Of a stretch of DNA of 64,000 nucleotides, positions 10,831-18,189 are shown piece after piece (within the stretch, counting starts at the first letter, position 1; every line of letters starts with the position of its first letter). This stretch comes from Shewanella sp. HN-41 (lineage in GTDB: Bacteria; Pseudomonadota; Gammaproteobacteria; Enterobacterales; Shewanellaceae): NCBI RefSeq assembly GCF_000217915.1, contig NZ_AFOZ01000017.1, positions 124,001-188,000 on the forward strand, given 5' to 3'. The notes beneath the pieces are model-generated. The model was not told where the DNA came from. It saw only the letters and a program-made list of their open reading frames with translations, and searched no databases. Made by a program: the position numbers and the translations under genes.

Positions 10831-10875
10831 ATGGCACTTTTGATGCTATGATGGCGCTTTTTGGAGGGGCTTGGG

Positions 10876-11619
10876 ATGGATATCCTATTTTGGGTAAAAA
10901 AAATTGTTTCTCAGGGGATCATGCCTATTCCCTTTATCTTGTTGTTACTGCTCGTTTCAATATTCGTTTGGCGTCGTCGCAACTTGGCGAAATGCCTAGT
11001 TGCGAGTGCATTTTTCCTGTTACTTTTTCTCGGTAGCCAACTGGGTGTGGATACCCTAGTGCGGCCGTTAGAAGCACAGTATCCCATTAATTCCGCCCCT
11101 ATTTCCGGTCAGTGCTATGTAATGGTATTAGGTTCGGCCCATTCCGATATCCAAGGTGCAACGGCGGTGCAATCACTTTCTGCCGTAGCCCTTGCAAGAC
11201 TTTCTGAAGGAATACGGCAACTTAACTTAGGTCAGGATTGTAAGTTGCTGGTGAGCGGCTGGGGGGGCGAACTTACCCAGAACCCCCATGCTGAAATGAT
11301 GGCAAATGCAGCCGTAGAGCTGGGCGTCGATAAAAATAAGATCATTCGATTTCCCCTCGCGCGGGATACCTTAGAAGAAGCACAATATGCAAAATGGGAG
11401 CTAGGGGATGAAGCCTTTCGTTTAGTCACTTCGGCCTCCCATATGCCAAGGGCTATGGCGATTTTTACCGCTAAAGGGTTGCATCCTAGTGCGGCGCCAA
11501 CGGATTTTATTGCACGGGATGACTTTGGTTGGCGTGTGACGGGTGATCATTTATTAGCCTCCCAACGGGCTATTCATGAATATATTGGCCGTTTATGGTT
11601 ATGGGTAAAACAGGAATAA
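10876..11619 (+). CDS. ElyC/SanA/YdcF-like DUF218 membrane protein
   Basis: About 247 residues. Two N-terminal hydrophobic segments (residues ~10-28 and ~36-52) are followed by a DUF218 domain (CYVMVLGSAHSDIQ, LSEGIRQL, LLVSGWGGE, DTLEEAQYA, VTSASHMPRAMAIF). The topology and length match E. coli ElyC, an inner-membrane protein needed for normal envelope polysaccharide metabolism. ATG at 10876 is chosen over TTG at 10861 because GGAGG at 10863 is well placed. The next gene begins only a few bases after the stop, suggesting an operon. Confidence 0.8.
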   Translation: MDILFWVKKIVSQGIMPIPFILLLLLVSIFVWRRRNLAKCLVASAFFLLLFLGSQLGVDTLVRPLEAQYPINSAPISGQCYVMVLGSAHSDIQGATAVQSLSAVALARLSEGIRQLNLGQDCKLLVSGWGGELTQNPHAEMMANAAVELGVDKNKIIRFPLARDTLEEAQYAKWELGDEAFRLVTSASHMPRAMAIFTAKGLHPSAAPTDFIARDDFGWRVTGDHLLASQRAIHEYIGRLWLWVKQE

Positions 11620-11623
11620 AGTG

Positions 11624-12298
11624 ATGACTTTAGAGTCAGATGTAGTCTCTATTCGACCGTTGTCGAAGCGCAATGGGCTGACGTTAACTTGGATTGGTGC
11701 CAGTGCTGTTATTTTAGGCTTTGGTGTGTTTATCGTTTTTCCTGAGCTAATGGCGATAGGTCTAGTCTTTTTCAGCCTGGGGGCCATTGCCTTGATCTTA
11801 GGTTTGGCTAAGGTATATGAACCGGAAACGACTATTTGTATCGACGAGCAAGGGCTGACCTATTTCCATCGCCGCGGCAAGGTGTCCATCACTTGGGATA
11901 ATATTCAGCGGGTCGATATTCCTAGGGTAACACTGGGTGTAGACACTATTGAGTTGTCCTATTTAGGGATAAAACTCAAACACCTTAATCCCATACTCGA
12001 TAATATTTCCCTGCGTTTAGCCGCGGGATTATTGACTGAGCAGCGTCCTTTGTTGGTCACTGCAGCCTCCCAGCAGGAGGACCTTGCTACCCTAGAAACT
12101 TACCTTGGGGCCGAATTTAGCCCACTGGTGGTCGAAGGGGATCGTTATCGCGGCGTATTAGCGATGTTTGGGCATCGCTGTGTGATGCTCAATACTCACT
12201 TGGGATATCACCTGTATATTCCCCACGACAGTTTGGACCGAGAGCCAAAAGAATTTATTAAACTGTTAAGGCAGCGTATTGCACAGGGGATGTCATAG
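11624..12298 (+). CDS. Membrane protein of unknown function (DUF2982-like)
   Basis: About 224 residues with two adjacent hydrophobic segments near the N-terminus (~15-35, ~40-62), followed by a soluble domain that looks PH-like (TICIDEQGLTYFHRRGKVSITWDNIQRVDIP). I recall this as DUF2982, found in Shewanella and related bacteria, but cannot confirm it. Function is unknown. GTG at 11621 is an alternative start. The accessory insert begins directly after its stop; the GTTAGGC that overlaps the end of the gene also fits the core of an integron recombination site, possibly by chance. Confidence 0.6.
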   Translation: MTLESDVVSIRPLSKRNGLTLTWIGASAVILGFGVFIVFPELMAIGLVFFSLGAIALILGLAKVYEPETTICIDEQGLTYFHRRGKVSITWDNIQRVDIPRVTLGVDTIELSYLGIKLKHLNPILDNISLRLAAGLLTEQRPLLVTAASQQEDLATLETYLGAEFSPLVVEGDRYRGVLAMFGHRCVMLNTHLGYHLYIPHDSLDREPKEFIKLLRQRIAQGMS

Positions 12299-12339
12299 TT
12301 AGGCGTGAGGGATCGACTAAAACATATATGGACCCATCC

Positions 12340-12590
12340 GGTTTGCAAGACATTCGATATCAATTTTGAGAAGAGTTCATTGCACCCATATATTCGGCCT
12401 GTTATTGAGGGATTCCTCTGGCCCTGATGGATATTTGCTTCTACTGTCCTTATCATCCCTGCGGCTTCATCAGAGCCTATGTTTTCGTAAGGTTTTTAGT
12501 AGATCAGTCTGACTGTCTCATCATCAAATCAAGTGTCTTAGCAACTTGCTGGTTGGTTAATCGTTAACATAATAAGTACATTTGATGTTG
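12340..12590 (-). ncRNA. Candidate guide (bridge/seek) RNA region of the IS1111-like element
   Basis: A 251-bp stretch lies between the transposase stop and the distal inverted repeat. It holds no ORF but has small hairpins, e.g. CAGTC-T-GACTG at 12505-12515 and GGCT...AGCC near 12464-12480. In IS1111-type elements the guide RNA that chooses target and donor DNA is encoded in this position. Assignment is by position and family only; the loops were not resolved. Confidence 0.4.
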
Positions 12591-13607
12591 TTACATAGCG
12601 AGCCGAAACTCTTCTTCACGTGCCGCGATAACCCATGACATTCTGGCGAGCTTATTCGCGACGGCCACACACGCACGATTGAAACCTCGGCGTTCCGCTA
12701 GCTGAATAGCCCAACAACTCAACTTATCCGACTTACTCCCACTGTGTCGCAACACCGCTCTGGCGCCGTGGATGAACAGCGTACGTAAATAGGCGTTTCC
12801 CCGCTTACTTATCCCGAGGAGGTTATCTTTACCTCCGCTGCTGTGCTGCTTAGGTACTAAGCCACACCAAGCTGAAAAATGTCGGCCATTGCTAAAGTCT
12901 TTACCGTCACCCACTGCAGCATAAATCGCCGTAGCGGTGACAGGCCCAACACCAGGGATAGTCTGTAATCGCTGACAAATCACATTGTTTTGAGTTTCGT
13001 TTAGTACTTGAGTGTCACAACTCTTAAGCCGTTTTTCAATGTCGATAACCTCATCATATAACTGATAAAAGATGGCTCTACCCTTGGTGGTCAGTGTATT
13101 GGCTTCATCGACCAAAATATCAGGTAACTGGGCTTTAAAAGCCGATTTACTTTTGGTCATCACAATGCCGTATTCCGCTAGCATCCCTCTGACCTGATTG
13201 ATTAAGGCTGTTGATTGTTTAGTTAATCGTTCGCGCATACGGTGGAGCAGTTGCACATCTTGCTGCTCGACGCTTTTGGGTTTTACAAACCGCATGTTGG
13301 GCCGCTGCGCAGCCTCGGCAATGGCTAGCGCATCGTTGTAGTCATTTTTATTACCTTGCCTAAAAGGAACCACATACTGCGGGGCAATTAACTTAACTAC
13401 GTGCCCAAATTGCTCGAATTCTCTGGCCCAATAACTCGCGCCGCCACACGCCTCCATAACGATAAGGCAAGGCTCAATTTTCGCGACAAAGGGCAGCAAG
13501 TCTTTGCGTCTAAGCATTTTCTTTTTGATTAACTTGCCAGCTTTATCAACACCAACAAGATGAAAAACAGACTTTGCGATATCTAAACCGATTGTAGTAA
13601 TCTTCAT
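12591..13607 (-). CDS. IS110-family DEDD transposase
   Basis: 338 residues. The N-terminal RuvC-like DEDD domain is visible (GLDIAKSVFHLVGVD; VMEACGG; NDYNDALAIAEAA), followed by a coiled-coil linker and the C-terminal Transposase_20 domain (LQTIPGVGPVTATAI, FSAWCGLVPKQHSSGGKDNLLGISK) with the SSGG serine used in strand exchange. Full length and without frame breaks, so the element may be active. It is read away from the integron cassettes, toward the DUF2982-like gene. Confidence 0.95.
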   Translation of the reverse strand: MKITTIGLDIAKSVFHLVGVDKAGKLIKKKMLRRKDLLPFVAKIEPCLIVMEACGGASYWAREFEQFGHVVKLIAPQYVVPFRQGNKNDYNDALAIAEAAQRPNMRFVKPKSVEQQDVQLLHRMRERLTKQSTALINQVRGMLAEYGIVMTKSKSAFKAQLPDILVDEANTLTTKGRAIFYQLYDEVIDIEKRLKSCDTQVLNETQNNVICQRLQTIPGVGPVTATAIYAAVGDGKDFSNGRHFSAWCGLVPKQHSSGGKDNLLGISKRGNAYLRTLFIHGARAVLRHSGSKSDKLSCWAIQLAERRGFNRACVAVANKLARMSWVIAAREEEFRLAM

Positions 13608-13690
13608 AGGTGGACCCGTCCTCTTTTTGATGAGTTTTAGCGACTACATCGTGGCCCATTGCGAGGCCGATTAAAAGTGGATGGGTCCAT

Positions 13691-14009
13691 TCCATTATCC
13701 CTGTTTTAGAAGATCATAGGTGCAACAATGCCAATCCTAACCCACCCTTATACTGTTCGTTTAGCTAAAAAGCTATTTCCCCAAGTGAGCTAAACAGAAT
13801 GATAAAGCTAAAACGATATCAAGTGATTACCCTCCAAACTGTATAAAAAACCGCTACCGCCAAAAAGCGAATTCCTATAGCATCATTTATACCCATTTAC
13901 AGGGATGTGGCAGTGGCCATATTTGAGGGTTAGTCAATGAGCGATTTATGCCCTGCAAACCGCGCAGCGCATAAATACTAAGACGTTATGCATCAAAATA
14001 GAGGAAACT
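13691..14009. other. Non-coding stretch between the IS and the first cassette gene
   Basis: No ORF is supported. It contains an 8-bp inverted repeat (GTTTAGCT at 13759-13766, AGCTAAAC at 13788-13795). A hairpin lies close to the cassette boundary: ATTTATGC (13944-13951) pairs with GCATAAAT (13969-13976), with a further CTGC/GCAG inside. It ends at the core site GTTATGC (13985-13991). The hairpin resembles the stem of an attC site, but the left core box is not recognisable. Confidence 0.45.
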
Positions 14010-14564
14010 ATGAGCAAAGGAGTATTGACCTTTTTCTGTGGCAAAATGGGGGCAGGAAAATCGACTAAGGCTATTGAAATCGCGCGGGAAGGCAATGCAG
14101 TTTTGCTTTCTGAAGATGAATGGCTTGCGGCACTCTACCCAAATAAGATTTCATCACTTAATGACTATATTGAATATTCAAATCTACTTAAACCACAGAT
14201 CAAAAAGCTGGTTCAATCTATTTTGTCTTCGGGAACCAGTGTAGTGATGGACTTTCCAGCCAATACTCTTTCGCAGAGAGATTGGTTTCGGAGTGTTTTC
14301 TCCGAGATCGAAGCTCCGCATAGTCTGGTATACATCGACTTGCCAAATGAAATCTGCCTAAAACAGATTGGGAAAAGATGTATAGAACAGCCTGAAAGAG
14401 CCGCAACTGGTACAGCAGAGATGTTTGAGCTGGTTACAAAGTATTTTATAGCCCCCACACCCGAGGAAGGCTTCAATATAATTAAAGTGGTGCGGAATGC
14501 ATAACAAGGCACTGATACAGAACATTTACTCGCTGGCGTCCCTACATTTCCGCAGAGTGCGACG
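13986..14564 (+). mobile_element. Integron gene cassette 1 (P-loop kinase)
   Basis: The unit starts after the G of GTTATGC at 13985 and ends at the G of the next core site at 14564. Its own attC opens with GCATAAC (14499-14505), an exact complement of its leading GTTATGC, as expected when a circular cassette has been inserted. It carries one ORF in the usual orientation. Confidence 0.75.
14010..14504 (+). CDS. Small P-loop kinase-like ATPase (cassette-borne)
   Basis: 164 residues. A Walker A motif GKMGAGKS lies at residues ~11-18, and the layout resembles small nucleotide/antibiotic kinases and zeta-toxin-like ATPases: SEDEW after strand 2, a DFPANT segment after strand 3 that may hold the catalytic acid, and a lid-like region KRCIEQPERAATGTAEMFE. 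The substrate cannot be named. GAGG lies 7 bases before the ATG. The stop codon overlaps the start of its attC site, typical for cassettes. Resistance or toxin-related phosphorylation is possible but unproven. Confidence 0.75.
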   Translation: MSKGVLTFFCGKMGAGKSTKAIEIAREGNAVLLSEDEWLAALYPNKISSLNDYIEYSNLLKPQIKKLVQSILSSGTSVVMDFPANTLSQRDWFRSVFSEIEAPHSLVYIDLPNEICLKQIGKRCIEQPERAATGTAEMFELVTKYFIAPTPEEGFNIIKVVRNA

Positions 14565-14570
14565 TTAGGA
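14499..14570 (+). other. attC recombination site of cassette 1
   Basis: The 72-bp site runs from the left core GCATAAC to the right core GTTAGGA. The inner arms GCACT (14509-14513) and AGTGC (14556-14560) are complementary. The central part is only weakly palindromic. Confidence 0.7.
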
Positions 14571-15138
14571 CTCACAACCCACTTTTCAGGAGTCTTTGAT
14601 TTTATGAGATCTACGAACATTGCCCTAGTTGCCGCCTTTGCCGCAACCATCATCATCTTTGGGGCCGATGCCGAGACTACACCCGAGCACAAAAGCCTTT
14701 ACAACACTGTGGCAGCGCTGGACACTGCAGTATTCGATGCATTCAACCACTGCGCCGAGCCAGGGGAACTCGATAAACACGCCAGTTACTTTGCGGTGGA
14801 CGTTGAGTTCTACCATGACAACGGTGGGGTCACCTGGACTCGTGAGGACATGATCGCTGGCACTCGCAAGAATGTCTGTGGCAAGTTCAGTCGCGAGATC
14901 GTACCGGGCTCCTTGAAGGTCTATCCAATCAAGGGCTTTGGTGCCATTGCACAGGGTTCGCACCGCTTCTGCCAGTTCTCGAGTGGCACATGTGAAGGTC
15001 TGGCTGATTTCACCATGATCTGGCGCGAGCAAAATGGCAAGTGGGAGATTACCCGGGTGCTCAGTTATGGTCACCGGCCCGTAAGCGAGTCCTAACCGTT
15101 CATTCAAGCCGAAGCCGTTTCGCGGCTTAATTCTGGCG
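14565..15138 (+). mobile_element. Integron gene cassette 2 (secreted NTF2-like protein)
   Basis: It begins inside the core GTTAGGA (14564-14570). Its own attC begins TCCTAAC (15090-15096), an exact complement. The unit holds one ORF and ends at the G of the following core at 15138. Its base composition is visibly more GC-rich than cassette 1, suggesting separate origins. Confidence 0.8.
14604..15095 (+). CDS. Exported NTF2-like/SnoaL-type small protein (cassette-borne)
   Basis: 163 residues. The signal peptide (residues 1-23, STNIALVAAFAATIIIFGADA) indicates export to the periplasm. The rest looks like a DUF4440/SnoaL-type fold of the NTF2 superfamily: an N-terminal helix (LYNTVAALDTAVFDAFNHC), YFAVDVEFYHDNGG, and a C-terminal FTMIWREQNGKWEITRVLSYGH strand pair. 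Members bind small ligands or act as enzymes; no specific function can be given. AGGAG lies upstream of the ATG. The gene's stop lies inside its attC, as in many cassettes. Confidence 0.75.
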   Translation: MRSTNIALVAAFAATIIIFGADAETTPEHKSLYNTVAALDTAVFDAFNHCAEPGELDKHASYFAVDVEFYHDNGGVTWTREDMIAGTRKNVCGKFSREIVPGSLKVYPIKGFGAIAQGSHRFCQFSSGTCEGLADFTMIWREQNGKWEITRVLSYGHRPVSES

Positions 15139-15144
15139 TTAATC
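15090..15144 (+). other. attC recombination site of cassette 2
   Basis: A compact 55-bp site of the classic integron type. The left core is TCCTAAC, the central stem AAGCCG...CGGCTT surrounds GAAGCCGTTTCG, and the right end is TGGC-GTTAATC. The resemblance to well-known 59-base elements is strong. Its right core would lead a third cassette, but none is recognisable. Confidence 0.85.
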
Positions 15145-15474
15145 CATAGAAATTTTAATCCGAAACTCACGAATTAGAGTTAGGAATCCATCGCCTATTA
15201 ATTGAAGACAATAAGCCACAACTGAACCTCACTAATGCGGAGTTTAATGCTATTGCAGTGATGGCTTGTTAAACCGATCTCAGGTTATTTAACTGCCAGT
15301 TCGCAGTCCATGGCTCTCGTTCATAAACTGAGGCACTAGATTGAAGCCTATATGCCGATTTAGTATGCCAATTTCACGCTGACTATTGAGCGGATAAAAA
15401 AGGGGACCCTAGGGTCCCCAATGAGTTGCAGAGATGAAATCTGGGTTGTGCAGGGCAACCCAAAGGTACTAGTA
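15145..15474. other. Intergenic tail of the cassette region
   Basis: No complete gene. An open stretch on the plus strand (15159-15272) reads like a protein end (HRLLIEDNKPQLNLTNAEF) but has no start codon, so it may be a truncated gene left at the cassette boundary. A second GTTAGGA occurs at 15179. The decaheme terminator is at the right end. Confidence 0.4.
15395..15422 (-). terminator. Terminator of the decaheme cytochrome gene
   Basis: The perfect palindrome GGGGACCCTAGGGTCCCC (15403-15420) is followed on the minus strand by a run of T. Confidence 0.8.
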
Positions 15475-17766
15475 CTAGTGTGCTACCTCTGCGTGTACCT
15501 TATCTATGCCATAGGTTTTACCTTCAGCATGGCAGGTCGCGCATGATTCTACTGGTAGGTTAGGATCTGTCATCGCATCTGCTTCAACCACTGCACCGTT
15601 ACTTCTAAAGTGAGCGACAGCCGCTGCATCAGAGTGAGCGTGACAGCTACGGCATGACTCAGCAACTGGAGTAATATAGTTGCTACCCACTTTGATTGCG
15701 CGTTTGCCAGAGGTTAAACCACCGTCGCTTGCAAACAGTTCTGCACCATCTTTATGACATGCCGAACATGCTGTTTCTGGTGATGGATAACCAACTAACT
15801 CACCTTGAGCGTCACGGAATATGCCTGCGATAACATCGAAGTTACCACTGTGGAAACGGTGGGCCACAGTAAATAAGTCTTTGTTACTGAAGGTTACATT
15901 TGGATTAATCACCTTGCTACCATCTTCGCCTTTGTAGGCTACTGTTGGGTGATATGTTGAACCTGATGTATCGTTGTGACAGTTCATACATTGGTCAAAG
16001 GTGTAAGTTCCGTGTCTGGTGCCCTTGATATAATCTAAGGTGCCGTGACAGGCATTACATTTTGTTTCTTCTACCGTAATCCGAGTGGGATCTGTCATCC
16101 GAGCCGTGTTAACTGCACTACCATCTAAGCTGTAAAACTTAACAGGGGAAGTGTTGCCTATTGGGTTTTTTGGACCAAACTCGAGCCCAGTAGCGTTACA
16201 GCTAGTTACGGCGCCAGCTTTAATACAAGCGTTAGCCTCTGAACTCACATAGATAGTACCGACGGCTTGTGCGTCAGGGATATCTTTCACGAAGGTTAAG
16301 ACACCTCCAGCAAGAGTACCATTTGCTAAGTTTAGATTGATTGCGGTCGGTTTAACATCGCGCCATGCATACACAGTTCCGTCAGTTGCTATACTGCCTA
16401 ACAACAGGCCGTTAGTGACCAACATACCGGTTGGATTACTGGTGGCATTGTATGCGACTAAGTTGGTGCCATCAGGAATAGCTGTGCCATTCATGGTCAC
16501 ATTGGCTTTGATGGTTAAGGTCTTCATGCCCAGAGTGGCAGATGGAGCGACTGCTGCACTGGTAAAGTCGACTTTTAACAGCTCAGCATATTCGGCACGC
16601 TTACCGACACTGTGCACGGCTTCGGGTGTTAAGCTACCGCTGCCATGACAAGATTTACATTGAGTATCATCGGCTTGAGCTAAACCAAATTCTGAATGGT
16701 TTTCACCGGTGGCGAAGTTCACATTAATATGACAACCCACACAGGCCTTGGCATAAATATTGGTGTTATAGCTTGGTGCACCATCATGGCATGTCTTACA
16801 TTCTTTCAAGTCAGATGGGAAACCAATTTCACCAAAATATTCTTTTGCTTCACCGCTTAGACTGTCACTAATGTGGTGACCCGCATGGAGTCTGTGGATC
16901 ATTGGACCAAAGTCAAATACCCAACCTTCTGCCAGTTGTGCATCACTTGGAACTTGATCTGGGTTATGGCAAGTTACGCAGTTTTTAACGTCCTGGTAGT
17001 TATGGTGGGCCTCAATCTTAGCGATATGGCCGTCTACTTCACCGTGACAGTTTTTACATGCTGCACTCGATACTGTGTCTTTACCCGATACGCCTAATTC
17101 ATCTGTTGCAGGGATAAAATCAACGGGTACAGATAGCACTTTATCCGATAAAGTCACACCTGCGCTGTTGGTGATATTGTACGCGCGTACAAATACCCTA
17201 TGCACTGCATTGGGATTATCGTTTGGATTAATGATTGGCGCCGCACCATCATTGGCCCAAGTAGCGGTATAAGTACCTGGAGCTGCAGCATCTTCGGTTA
17301 ATGTACATACCTTGGTTGTACCGTTAAGGCCAGTAGGAGTACAAGTTAACGAAGTCGTATCGACATTGTTTGCCATGGCATTGTTTTGCCATTCGATTGG
17401 GGCACCCGTTCCCGAAGTATTTTCATTGGCCGTTAACGAGTAAATGGCAATGCGGCTAAGACCCATAAAGGGGACATCTTTACCAGCACTCTTACCCGTG
17501 AGAGAAAATGTAACACTAAAACCTTCACTGCTTGTCACTTTAATGTCCGCAGGACTTAAGGTGAAGTTCAGATCGGTAATAGATTCCGCTGTTTTAGCAA
17601 AGGACCCCGCAGGAAGTCCTGGTGTGCCTGGCGTTCCGGGTGTGCCTGGCGTACCTGGTGTACCAGGTGCACCATCTTGGCCATCGTCACCGTCCCCGCA
17701 GGCGGTTACACTTAGGGCACTGACGAGCGCCAGTGCCAGTAGAGATTTATTGTAGTTTTTCATCAT
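15475..17766 (-). CDS. Outer-membrane decaheme c-type cytochrome lipoprotein, OmcA/MtrC family
   Basis: 763 residues with a lipoprotein signal ending LSVTAC (Cys23). Ten CXXCH heme sites fall in two groups of five: CKNCH, CVTCH, CKTCH, CVGCH, CKSCH at ~235-372, and CNACH, CMNCH, CSACH, CRSCH, CATCH at ~573-746. This matches the barrel-pentaheme-barrel-pentaheme plan of MtrC/OmcA. A CX8C pair (CIKAGAVTSC, ~518-527) in the second barrel domain also fits. Such proteins pass electrons from the cell surface to metals or other acceptors. An unusual collagen-like GxY stretch follows the lipid Cys. No mtrA/mtrB partner is in the window. It resembles S. oneidensis SO1659 (from memory). A CRP/FNR-like site lies upstream. 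Confidence 0.93.
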   Translation of the reverse strand: MMKNYNKSLLALALVSALSVTACGDGDDGQDGAPGTPGTPGTPGTPGTPGLPAGSFAKTAESITDLNFTLSPADIKVTSSEGFSVTFSLTGKSAGKDVPFMGLSRIAIYSLTANENTSGTGAPIEWQNNAMANNVDTTSLTCTPTGLNGTTKVCTLTEDAAAPGTYTATWANDGAAPIINPNDNPNAVHRVFVRAYNITNSAGVTLSDKVLSVPVDFIPATDELGVSGKDTVSSAACKNCHGEVDGHIAKIEAHHNYQDVKNCVTCHNPDQVPSDAQLAEGWVFDFGPMIHRLHAGHHISDSLSGEAKEYFGEIGFPSDLKECKTCHDGAPSYNTNIYAKACVGCHINVNFATGENHSEFGLAQADDTQCKSCHGSGSLTPEAVHSVGKRAEYAELLKVDFTSAAVAPSATLGMKTLTIKANVTMNGTAIPDGTNLVAYNATSNPTGMLVTNGLLLGSIATDGTVYAWRDVKPTAINLNLANGTLAGGVLTFVKDIPDAQAVGTIYVSSEANACIKAGAVTSCNATGLEFGPKNPIGNTSPVKFYSLDGSAVNTARMTDPTRITVEETKCNACHGTLDYIKGTRHGTYTFDQCMNCHNDTSGSTYHPTVAYKGEDGSKVINPNVTFSNKDLFTVAHRFHSGNFDVIAGIFRDAQGELVGYPSPETACSACHKDGAELFASDGGLTSGKRAIKVGSNYITPVAESCRSCHAHSDAAAVAHFRSNGAVVEADAMTDPNLPVESCATCHAEGKTYGIDKVHAEVAH

Positions 17767-18189
17767 CGCGTCCCTTTTCTTTCTATATGACTGCGTACGC
17801 AGTGACTCTAATATAGGAGGATATTTCCACTAATAAAATGGTATTTGCAAGTTTGTATCCGTTATGTGAACGATGATTTAACACCCTAAAATGGGAATTC
17901 TAAATTGTGAAATTAAGTATTTCAAAAATTGAAATTTATCGTAATTTATTTGATGCTCATCACAAAAATTCACTATTGATTTTAGTCTGTTAGTGAAATT
18001 AATTCTCAATTAAGCTTTGGTGTTGAGACTGCCCTATACTTCTGTTTGTTGAATGTCTGGCTCGATTTTTGTCCTGTTTAGGAAAGGTATTCACTGAGAA
18101 TGGACGGATTGCTTTAAGGTTGACTAGCTCCATTTTTAACAAATGCAACTTTAATTTAACACTGCCGCGCCATTAGTTGCGGGGGGCGT
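17767..18189. other. Promoter region of the decaheme gene
   Basis: The region lies between the decaheme gene and the 3' end of the LysR gene and is AT-rich. It contains the CRP/FNR-like box at 17949-17964. No ORF is supported. Confidence 0.5.
17949..17964. promoter_or_regulatory. CRP/EtrA (FNR)-like operator upstream of the decaheme gene
   Basis: TTTGA-TGCTCA-TCACA matches the CRP consensus (TGTGA-N6-TCACA) at 9 of 10 positions. The inner TTGAT-GCTC-ATCAC matches the FNR consensus at 9 of 10. It is about 185 bases from the start codon. In Shewanella CRP and EtrA control anaerobic respiration, which suits a surface cytochrome. Confidence 0.55.

Larger units (their letters stand above)
12328..13690 (-). 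mobile_element. IS110-family insertion sequence, IS1111-like
   Basis: The element is bounded by 12-bp subterminal inverted repeats: ATGGACCCATCC at 12328-12339 and GGATGGGTCCAT at 13679-13690. Subterminal repeats, a short 5' end (83 bp) and a long non-coding 3' end (about 250 bp) relative to the transposase are features of the IS1111 branch of IS110. A third, near-perfect repeat copy (TGGACCCGTCC, 13611-13621) sits next to the start codon and could pair with the 13679 copy. True tips lie a few bases outside these repeats and are not fixed here. No target duplication was seen, as expected for the group. Confidence 0.8.

Noticed and set aside
13920..13991. A third attC site upstream of cassette 1
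   Set aside because: The hairpin and right core GTTATGC are present, but no left core box could be found. Kept as a note, not called.
14625..15170. 181-residue minus-strand frame across cassette 2
   Set aside because: It is the antisense shadow of the NTF2-like gene; the plus-strand frame has a signal peptide, a ribosome site and correct cassette orientation.
15145..15272. A third cassette after attC2
   Set aside because: The leading core GTTAATC would require GATTAAC at its own attC; none was seen and the ORF has no start.
17630..17690. CRISPR or transposon repeats in the decaheme gene
   Set aside because: The repeats are in-frame collagen-like codons within the coding sequence.
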